This document shows, in pieces, positions 9,822 through 16,669 of a DNA stretch of 18,145 nt. The position numbers were made by a program, and so were the translations under genes. Source of the stretch: Spirogloea muscicola. Its lineage: Eukaryota; Streptophyta; Zygnematophyceae; Spirogloeales; Spirogloeaceae. The notes below the pieces were generated by a model. The model ran no database searches. It saw nothing but the letters and a program-made list of their open reading frames with translations, and had not been told where the DNA came from. Location of the stretch: the NCBI GenBank assembly GCA_009602725.1, contig WELB01000309.1, positions 73,192 to 91,336 of the forward strand, read 5' to 3'. Position 1 is the stretch's first letter. The number at the start of each line of letters is the position of its first letter.

Positions 9822-10570
9822 TCCCAGCTCCTCCCCGTCGCGCTCAACCACCGCCGCGGGCCCGGCGCTGGCGCCGCAGCGGCACCACCCGCCACCTGAT
9901 CCGACGGGCCGAGACGGCGGCGGCGGACGCCTCCTCAACGACGCGCCCGCGCTCCAGAGCTCCCTCTGTGCGCGCTCGTGATGGCTATCGCAGCAGGCAT
10001 CTGATATCAGCTGGGGCTCGTCGGTCACGGCCGCCGAGCGGCGGCAGCGGCGGCGGCGGCCGCCATGCGCGGGAGCGGGCGCGAGAGCAGCTTCCGCGAG
10101 CTCAAGGCCGCCTCGGCGACGGCGCCGCAGAGGCCCCGCGGCGGCGGCGGCGGCGGCAGGGGTCAACGCGGCGGCGGCGGCGGGAGGGCCTGGTGAGGGG
10201 GGGAAGGCGATGATGGCGGAGTAGCGAGGACCGCGGGGGAGCATGGAAATGTGATATTAAAAGATGTAAAGCCAATGCGGCTGCTGAGATTAGTGGAGCG
10301 GCCGTAGGAGGTGGTCGTTGATGACCGTGTGAAGGATTGATTGGGCCACTGTTTTCATGCAGCGGGAATAGTGGGAAAAAGGGGGGGGGGGTGGCGCCGC
10401 TAGGCGCCAGCGAGCACGCCCCGCGGGCGCGGGGGGCGCGGCCCGCGGCGCTCGCCCGACGACGGGGCGGACGTCTCGCGGGGCGCGGCGCGCCACGTCT
10501 CGCGCCGTTCGCCCGCTGCCGTCTCCCGCTGGCTGGCGGCCCCGCCGCTTGGCTTCAGCGATGCCGCCGG
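9819..10570. other. GC-rich region upstream of the Root_cap-domain gene
   Basis: No conserved coding sequence is visible. The stretch includes GGC-rich patches, an 11-base G run at 10381-10391 after AAAAA, and GC-rich self-complementary DNA at 10392-10480 (GGCGCC twice, GCGAGC matched by GCTCGC). It probably holds the promoter of the minus-strand gene, but I cannot name a specific element. Confidence 0.4.
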
Positions 10571-10575
10571 GGGGG

Positions 10576-11204
10576 GAAGAAGGGCTCGCCCATTGAGAAT
10601 ATGGGCTGGAACAGCCAGCCCAAAGAAGAATGAACAGAGTACAAGAAGAGGGGGGGGGAAGCCAGGCGAAGCCCTAAGGCGAAGCAGCAGAAATGACAAG
10701 CACACAAGAAAAAGCAAAGCAGCTACTAACCACTCAGTAACCCCTGCTAAGCAGGCGCAGGTCGGAGAGGCTATGCTCCTGGAAGTATGTCCCCTGGCCA
10801 GAGCCAGAGGCAGCAGCAGGGGGGGGGCGCCCCGGCGGCGGCCGCGCCCGACGGCCCGGCCGGCCACTTGGCGGCCCGCTCCCGCCTGACGGCCCGCGAG
10901 ACGGCCGGGAAGCGCCTCCCGCGCATTTCTGATCTGCGGCTGCTTAGCAGGGGTTACTGAGTGTCTCGTAGCAGCTTTGTTTCTGTTACTTAGCGCTTCC
11001 CCTGGCCCCCTTCTCGTACTCTGTTCATTCTTTTTCGTATTATGTAGCATTGTTTAGTCTGCACTCGACTCTGCCTGAACAATGTATTGGCTTGAATTGG
11101 CCTCCCTTTCAATTCATGCGCCCCGCGCGCCTTCTCTCTCTTTCGGGCTGGTTGTTCCAGCCCCTATTCTCAATGGGCGAGCACTTTCTTCTTTTCTTCC
11201 TCCC
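10576..11204. repeat. Foldback repeat 1 (blocks A-B-C ... C-B-[D]-A)
   Basis: The left arm runs A (10576-10625, with GGGCTGGAACAGCCAGCCC), B (GAACAGAGTACAAGAAGAGG) and C (around 10700-10760). The right arm is the inverse: C at about 10929-10990, B at about 10991-11037 and A at about 11146-11204. A 23-bp part of C, near 10733-10755 and 10939-10961, is perfectly complementary. The right A and B blocks are separated by the element D copy at 11038-11145. The spacer between arms (about 10765-10915) is very GC-rich. I see no transposase. The structure resembles foldback or MITE-like elements, but the family is not one I can name. Confidence 0.75.
11038..11145 (+). mobile_element. Element D copy, 5'-truncated, nested in a block A/B junction
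   Basis: The 108-base segment starts TATTATGTAGCATTG, includes TTGGCTTGAATTGGCC and ATGCGCCCCGCGCGCC, and ends in a pyrimidine run. TTTCG occurs at both edges (11033-11037 and 11141-11145), consistent with a short target-site duplication. Removing it restores CATTCTTTTTCGGGCTGG, which is the uninterrupted sequence seen at 14152-14168 apart from one T in the T run. Other copies extend further 5', so this one looks truncated, as expected of a retroposon. Confidence 0.7.
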
Positions 11205-11432
11205 GCACTGCCGGCCTTCTGTTGCGCGCCTCTACCGGCGAGCTGGCTGGCCGCCGCGCCACCGTCGGGAGCTTCGGGGTCTCGGCAGAGTGCCGCTTTT
11301 CCTGCTTCGACCTTATTCTGCGGTTGCTCACTCGTGGTACCTAAGCATGCATCTGCATCATTTCGTGTCTTTGTGTGTGGTCTTGTCTTTCCGGGCACTG
11401 TTTTGTGGCCTGCGGATACTGTCCATGTTTTT

Positions 11433-11515
11433 CTGGGCTGGCTTTACTAGCCCCTCGTTTTCTACCAGCCCCTCTTCTCAATGGGCGAGCACCTTCTTCT
11501 TTCTACGGGCGAGCC
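11433..11515 (-). repeat. Block A copy with internal duplication
   Basis: GGGCTGGCTTTACTAGCCCC is followed by a second half-hairpin (CTACCAGCCCC), then TCTCAATGGGCGAGCACC and TTCTTCTTTC. The right stem of the hairpin is present twice, separated by a short T-rich spacer. Upstream lies CTGTCCATGTTTTTC, the block A/B junction form. Confidence 0.7.
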
Positions 11516-11666
11516 GCCGTCAAAAGTACGAGTCCCCGCCCCGTTTGCTTCTTCGGCATAGTTTGCAGCGCTCGCAAGCATTGGCCGTTCATCAACGTGC
11601 AGGGCGCGCTCTAAGTCAGGCCTCCGGCTTTCGTGGCGACGCTCCAGCTCCAGCTCTAGCTCATTT

Positions 11667-11830
11667 GTTTGTGCTCAACCGTGGGTGCAAATGTCACCTT
11701 AGGCACCTTAGTTTAGGTCTCCGTACTATATAGCCTTATTTAGTTTGCACTAGACTGCCTGAACAGTGTAACGGCTTGAATTGGCCTCCCTTTCATCTCA
11801 CGCGCTCCGCGAGCCTTCTCTCTTCGGCCT
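11667..11830 (+). mobile_element. Element D copy, longer form
   Basis: It starts near CAACCGTGGGTGCAAATG, passes through CACCTTAGTTTAGGTCTCCG and ATATAGCCTTATTTAGTTTG, then AACGGCTTGAATTGGCCTCC, and ends at GCGAGCCTTCTCTCTTCGG. It is colinear with the 11038 copy over its 3' two thirds and with the 14838 copy over its 5' part. It has no open frame of note. Exact ends and any target duplication are unclear. Confidence 0.65.
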
Positions 11831-11877
11831 GGCCCGTCGCAGCCACCGTCGTTCGGGAAGGCCTGCTTTCTGTTTTC

Positions 11878-12692
11878 GAAGAAGGGCTTGCCCACTAAGG
11901 ATAGGGGCTGAAAAAGCCAGCCCAAAAACGAAGAAACCAAGTACGAGAAAGGGCCAGGGGAGGCACTAAGAAAGACAAGCACAAGAAGGAACTAAGCAGC
12001 TACGCAGCACTCAGTAACCCTGCTAAGCAGCCTCAGGTCAGATAAACTTGGCTCCTGGAAGGGGTCACCTGGCCAGAGCCAGAAGAAAGAAAGTGCTCGC
12101 CCATTGAGAATAGGGGCTGGAAAAGCCAGCCCAATACAAGTCACAAAGGACGAGAAGGGGGCCAGGGGAAGCGCAGGCAGCAGCGAGGAGGCTATTCCCC
12201 AGGGACGGCAAGCTCGTCCGCAAAAGTAGAGAGCTCTTCCCCTGGCCCCCTTCTTGTACTCCGTTCATTCTTTTTTGGGCTGGCTTTTCCAGCCCCTATC
12301 CTCAATGGGCGAGCACTTTCTTTCTTCTTCAACCCTGGCCGTTTCGCCAGCGGTCTATGGCCCGCGCGCTGCACCTACGCGCCGGCAGAGCCCTCGCTGC
12401 TGCCTCTGGCTTCTGGCCAGGGGACCCACTTTCTGGAAGAAAGCGCGGCCAGATTGACTGATGGCCGGAAAAGGCCAGCCCAAAACATGAGCTCCTAAAG
12501 GCAGGAGCCTAGAGTCTCTGATCTCAGGCTGCTTAGCAGGGGTTATTGAGTGATACGTAGCTGCTTTGTTTGTTCGTGTGCTTGTTTTTTCTTAGCGCTT
12601 CCCCTGGCCCCCTTCTCGTCATTTATTAAGTCTGTTTTGGGCTGGCTTTTCCAGCCCCTATCCTCAATGGGCGCGCCCTTCTGTCTTCTTCA
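11878..12692. repeat. Nested foldback (about 815 bp), modular order A-B-C-A-B | B-A-C-B-A
   Basis: Outer left arm: A 11878-11932, B 11936-11970, C 11975-12045. Inner left arm: A-B 12083-12175. Inner right arm (inverse): B-A 12236-12330. Outer right arm (inverse): C 12515-12575, B 12590-12625, A 12633-12692. The inner arms each hold the hairpin GGGCTGG-AAAAG-CCAGCCC (12114-12132) or its inverse and differ by one base over 34 bases around it. The segment CTGGCCAGAGCC (about 12068) also pairs with its inverse near 12406-12425. The apex spacer is about 60 bases (12176-12235). An extra degraded A copy lies at 12453-12490. No protein is encoded. A transcript would form a long, nearly double-stranded hairpin. 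Confidence 0.8.
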
Positions 12693-12705
12693 ACGACGTG
12701 GCACC

Positions 12706-12785
12706 GGGGGCAAGGGCTGTGAAAAGCCAGCCCGAAAAACATTGACAAAGGTTCAAAGGGGCCAAATGACGGAGGGGCCTGAAGC
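12706..12785 (+). repeat. Block A/B copy adjoining the large foldback
   Basis: GGGCTGTGAAAAGCCAGCCC has the block A hairpin with one changed stem base. It is followed by AACATTGACAAAGGTTC and AAAGGGGCC, a diverged block B. Orientation is opposite to the copy at 12633-12692, giving a further small inverted pair. Confidence 0.65.
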
Positions 12786-12789
12786 GCTG

Positions 12790-13735
12790 TGAGAGACACG
12801 CCTCCCATTTTCAGCTGCATATTTGTCGCTCTTGCGACGACGAGTTTCGGCCTGTTTGCAGCGTGCTCAGGCTAGTGCCTTGCACCAGAAAGCTGGGCGA
12901 GCTCTAGTAGGTGGCAGAAGGGCTCCATTCCTGGCATCTAGTATTCATGCATCGAGTAGTGACCTTTATGTCTTGACCCGTGGTTATTGAGCGGGTCAAT
13001 CTGCTGTAGGTTATGTAGATTTTAGATTTGCTTGCCTTTGTACCTGGGCCATTTGGCCTACATTTCTTTCTAATACACGATCTCTTCTTCCCAGGCTGTG
13101 AGTGTAAGAATTGAGGATCGTCAAGCGCTTTCCCTGAGGCCGAAGGCGTTGGTATCGCAAAGCAAAGGTCCGAGCCAGACAATCAATTGGTCAAGACAGG
13201 GCAATAAGACAGCGACTGAGTTGTCAACGGTTTGTAATGAAAGATTTTTGGGAGAGCAGTGACCCCCTCTTTCCCGCATGATCCTACTCTTCTAACTACC
13301 ATCGAGGTTTCGCGGAGCCCTGCCTCCGGCCTCATGGGATTATTAAGCGCCCGGCCACTCGCTACAAGCCCTCACAGAATGCCCGCCCGTGGCCGGCGCC
13401 TCCGCCGCTGGAGTCGCCGCCGATTGCGGGACCCGTGCCTAATACTAATACTCGGAGAGTTCTAACACTAGGAGTCCAGATTTTAAAATGGGGCTTGTGC
13501 CGCCGTCGCGCGTTGGAAGTTCAGGTTTGCGCTTTCTCTATTGTCGCGCGTCGTCCTTCGCCCAACTGGTGAGGTGGTTGGTCTCTTCAATGAAGGGCCT
13601 CCTCAGTACCCTCCAGCTATCATTCCCATGATAATCAGATGTTCCATTTATGTAACTTCGTTACAGTGAGAACGGTTGACAAGGTCAAGGACTGGAACTT
13701 CAAGGACGCCGGCTCAGCAAGAGTGCGCGCGCCCA
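12790..13735. other. Intergenic stretch without a recognisable gene
   Basis: No coding segment with family resemblance was found on either strand. A perfect 8-bp hairpin (TTGACCCG at 12973-12980, CGGGTCAA at 12992-12999, 11-base loop) is the only local structure I noted. It has no T run, so I do not call it a terminator. Confidence 0.45.
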
Positions 13736-13739
13736 AAGA

Positions 13740-14220
13740 GAAGAGGGCTGGCCAAGAAGAAGAGCTCGCCCATAGAGAAGAGGGGCCGGCAAAGCCAACC
13801 AAAAATGAATGGACAATGTCCAAAGCCAAAGGAAGAAAGTGCCGGACAAAGACTACACTACAGAGCACAAGACAAGCAGAAGAGGGAGATTCAGATGGAT
13901 GCTCAGTATCCACGTGTGAGCAACAGCAGATCAGAGTAACCCGAAGCAGGAAAAGTGGCACTCTGCCGAGATCCGGAAGCAGCAGCCATAGCATGGCCAG
14001 CGCGCGCGTGGACTGCATGAGCCGAGCGCTGTAGCAAGACCGCCAGCCTCATCCGAAAGACCTGCGCGAGGGAGCCGGCAGCATTGAAGCCTGGCGAACC
14101 CGGCGGCTGCCGAAGAAGGTTCTATAACGGCCCCCGTCTAGTCCTGTTGTCCATTCTTTTCGGGCTGGCTTCTCGCAGGGCTTTGCTAGCCCCTCTTTTG
14201 TATGGGCGGGCAAATATTTC
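13740..14220. repeat. Foldback repeat 2 (diverged)
   Basis: The left arm (13744-13840) reads GAAGAAGAGCTCGCCCATAG, GGGGCCGGCAAAGCC, AATGAATGGACAATGTCC. The right arm (14140-14220) is the inverse order: GTTGTCCATTCTTTTCG, GGGCTGGCTTCTCGC, CTAGCCCCTCTTTTG, TATGGGCGGGC. This is block A and B in opposing orientation with about 300 bases between. Both hairpins carry changes, so the copy is older than the 11878-12692 element. Confidence 0.6.
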
Positions 14221-14261
14221 TTGCCCACATTGGGAGGCGACTCCTTTTCTTGGCTCCCTCA

Positions 14262-14345
14262 GACCTTGTCCATTCTTTTGGGCTGGCCTTTCCCAGCCAC
14301 CAGTCAATCTGGCCGCGCTTTCTCTTCTCTTTTCTTGGAGCGCCA
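14262..14345 (-). repeat. Block A copy with B junction
   Basis: CTTGTCCATTCTTTTGGGC followed by TGGCCTTTCCCAGCC and TTTCTCTTCTCTTTTC matches the minus-orientation block A with its B-side flank. It directly follows foldback 2 in the same orientation as that element's right arm. Confidence 0.65.
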
Positions 14346-14411
14346 GAGACGCGGAAAAGCTCCGCCGGATCGGTGGCATGTGAGAGAGCAAACAGCGCGT
14401 CTAAATTAACA

Positions 14412-14815
14412 GCAGTGGCTGTGAGAAGCCAGCTCAAACGGAAAGACAAAGGTCTTGGGGAACGCCCCCCGGACCTGTCTGATGCCGCAGCATGGCGCCG
14501 GCGACGACGATGCACGACCTGCTGCAGCCGCGGAAGCAAGCAGCCACCGAAGCGAGTGGCTGCCATCAGCAGCGCCGGTGGTGAAGCCGTCGGCTGATGC
14601 AAGCTGATGGGGAAGGCTCGGGGCCGCGACTCCTCGGTGTGCCTCTTTTCCAGCAGCTGCTTCCAGCCGCAAATCACTGCGACTTGCGGCTGCCAGCGCG
14701 GAGTTATTAAGCTCCCCTTCGCTGTTGTCTCTTACCTAGCTGTGTGATATTAGCAATTCCCGGCCCTTTGGATCTTGTTATTCTTTCTGAGCTGGCTTTA
14801 ACAGCGCCCGCCCCA
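14412..14815. repeat. Foldback repeat 3 (strongly diverged)
   Basis: The left arm at 14412-14465 contains GGCTGTGAGAAGCCAGC and GACAAAGGTCTTGGGG, a diverged block A/B. The right arm at 14684-14815 has the inverse order: a C-like GCGGAGTTATTAAGC and TAGCTGTGTGATATTAGC, a B-like TTCCCGGCCCTTTGGATC, and A as GAGCTGGCTTTAACAGC. The B-like and C-like wording is closest to the old copies at 5776-5910, suggesting an older subfamily. Confidence 0.5.
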
Positions 14816-14837
14816 AATTAGCCTGTCTAAATTGGTA

Positions 14838-14930
14838 TGTTCTCACCTGTGGGTGCTATCGCCAAATGTTACCCTTGCCACCTTAGCTTAGGGGTTCAGT
14901 TCATGTAGCCCCACTTTTGCACTACCTTTT
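14838..14930 (+). mobile_element. Element D fragment (5' part)
   Basis: CACCTGTGGGTGCTATCGCC, AAATGTTACCCTTGCC, ACCTTAGCTTAGGGGTTCAG and CATGTAGCCCCACTTTTGC run colinear with the 5' part of the 11667-11830 copy. Similarity fades after TTTTGCACTACC, so the 3' part is lost or diverged. Confidence 0.55.
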
Positions 14931-15365
14931 GCCGCAAATCCCCGTGCCTGCCCCCTGGGGTGGGCTTGCCATGGTCGCCAGCCGCTCTACTGCCTGTTGC
15001 ACTATGCCTCCAAACTACAACATACCCTTATCACCCATGGCAGTCGCGGACCCGAGACCTATGCTGACACTGCCAACCACATTACAAAGGAGCAAACATG
15101 AGGGGGTTCTATTGGTCTTCGCTGTTACTCGGGTTGCCTCTCCAAGAGCGACTGACCATAATCGCTGCCAAATCCATGCAGCAACAATCTTCTGCACGTG
15201 GCTTGGTACAAGCTGACGGGCTGCTTGACCACTTCAGATATCACCTCTGTACTTGTGTGTCCACTGCTGGGCACCAAGCTGGTCAGCTCCAAGTTCAAAA
15301 TCACGGCGAGTTGCTAGGTGGGCCCGGCAATCATGCACACTTTGTGCATACTGCAGGTTTGTTAG
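14931..15365. other. Gene-free stretch between element D copies
   Basis: I see no exon with family resemblance, no RNA gene and no clear repeat on either strand. Confidence 0.4.
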
Positions 15366-15526
15366 ACTTAGCAAGGAAAAGAAAGAAGGCGCGCGGGGCG
15401 CATGGAATGAATTAAGGGCCAATCCAAGCCGACACATTATTATGGCAGAGTCTAGGGCAAACTAAACAGGGCTACATAATATGGAAACCGAAACCAAGGT
15501 GCCTGAGTTGAAAACTTAGCAAGGAA
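15366..15526 (-). mobile_element. Element D copy with perfect 13-bp target-site duplication
   Basis: The direct repeat ACTTAGCAAGGAA occurs at 15366-15378 and 15514-15526. Between them, reversed, lies element D. Read on the minus strand it runs from CAACTCAGGCACCTTGG through TATTATGTAGCCCTGTTTAG and GTCGGCTTGGATTGGCCC to ATGCGCCCCGCGCGCC and a pyrimidine-rich 3' end TTCTTTCTTTTC. The element is about 135 bases, has no open frame, and ends in a simple tail. A 13-bp duplication is typical of target-primed retrotransposition, so a SINE-like retroposon mobilised by another element is the best reading. I do not see a clear tRNA-type A/B box pair. Confidence 0.75.
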
Positions 15527-15529
15527 GAG

Positions 15530-16430
15530 TTTGCCTAGACTGCCTAGAGAAGCCCATGGGAGATGATCTTGAAGACTATGGGACTGCAATATCTCCACAT
15601 GCTGCAATGCCTCAGATAAAATCAGCAACCTACAGCAGCTGCGACAGATCGAAAGACCCGAGATGTTGTACTCAGTCTACCAATGACATTCAAAGCAGAA
15701 TATCTGCTTGGCAGCAACGACACGTGTCTTGCACTGTACTGTGGGTACTGTGGCCTCAACTGGCCAGTGCATCTGAGCAAAAGATCCCACCATCACAAGT
15801 ACCTAATGACCACTGCAACATTTTGACAGAGAGCATCATGACTGGCCTATGCTTGTGTAAAACTAGGGCAGCGACAAGCTCTGTCATGCCCCGCAATGGC
15901 TAGACCCAACAATTGGCACTACTGGCATAACTGGAATGCTGACAATCATAAGCTGTAGGAGCTCTGACACCTAAGGCAGGCTCCAAGTGAGAGACTTTGA
16001 CCATCCTCGTCAAGCTCTGCCTGCTGGCTGCAGAGGCACAGAGCACAACAACACAATAACAGCGACAAGGAGATGACTGCGCACGACTGGAGCATTGAAC
16101 AAGGCACAGCATAGCGGGAGCAAGCTTGGAGACAAAGGTGAGGTATAGCACCAGCCAGCAAGCACAAAGGTGAGAGGCATGGCTCCCGTGCTCAGAGACG
16201 CTTAAGCATTGCCTAATCAAGGACTTTCCACACGACCTGCACAACAGAGCGTCTCACCAGCTTGTCAGTGAGCCTACTATGTAACATGAACACCTCCTTA
16301 TGCTGTGGCCCTTCGAGTTCATCATGAAAGCATAAGTGCAGGTAGTACTACTGCTCTTTGTCAATAAATAAGTGAGCTGAATATGACTTAGAAGCATCCT
16401 TCTTGGCAAAATGAAACCCTGAATCGACCC
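15530..16430. other. Gene-free stretch downstream of the RS-protein gene
   Basis: Several open frames occur on both strands but none has a recognisable family, codon bias or splice partners. The part nearest 16430 may be 3' UTR of the minus-strand RS gene. Confidence 0.45.
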
Positions 16431-16435
16431 AGCCC

Positions 16436-16440
16436 TTACA
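16436..16440 (-). terminator. Candidate polyadenylation signal TGTAA for the RS-protein gene
   Basis: TTACA on the + strand reads TGTAA on the minus strand, in TGTAAGGG, about 230 bases after the proposed stop. The same extended TGTAAGGG occurs downstream of GSH2. The motif is short, so this remains tentative. Confidence 0.3.
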
Positions 16441-16669
16441 CTCTATCTATCTGGACACTATGGTGACTTTGTGGTGCTTCTCAGAGGGAAAGCTTGGAAG
16501 TGCTTCTGAGCCAAAAGGAAGCTTATAATACGAGGAAATAAGCTTCACTTTGCAGCGATGCAACCTATACCCAGCATTTGTTGTACAGATTGGTAGTAGC
16601 AGCAAGAGTAGTCATCAGCAGCAGTCGAATTGACTGCTTAAAACAGTCAAACTCCTTACCAAATTGTAC

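Noticed and set aside
9765-10244. Long minus-strand open frame of alanine- and arginine-rich protein upstream of the Root_cap-domain gene
   Set aside because: It is made of GGC/CCG repeat translation in a GC-rich region and shows no domain; more likely leader or promoter DNA.
10400-11733. Open frames of 120-230 codons in both directions in the repeat cluster
   Set aside because: They run through inverted blocks A-D and give recurring peptides such as GAGKASPK or GWLFQPL purely because the repeats recur; no start context or family resemblance.
12083-12330. Helitron 3' end, because of the GC-rich hairpin near an end-like motif
   Set aside because: No CTRR follows the hairpin at the usual distance, no 5' TC end was found, and the hairpin lies inside longer inverted arms.
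12973-12999. Intrinsic (Rho-independent) terminator
   Set aside because: No T run follows and the surroundings are eukaryotic nuclear DNA.
13259-13465. Small + strand open frame with Arg-rich end
   Set aside because: Compositional; no homologue recalled and no splice partners.
15366-15526. tRNA-derived SINE head in element D
   Set aside because: TAGCCTTGTTTAG and GGCTTGAATTGGCC only loosely resemble A and B boxes; not enough to claim a tRNA origin.
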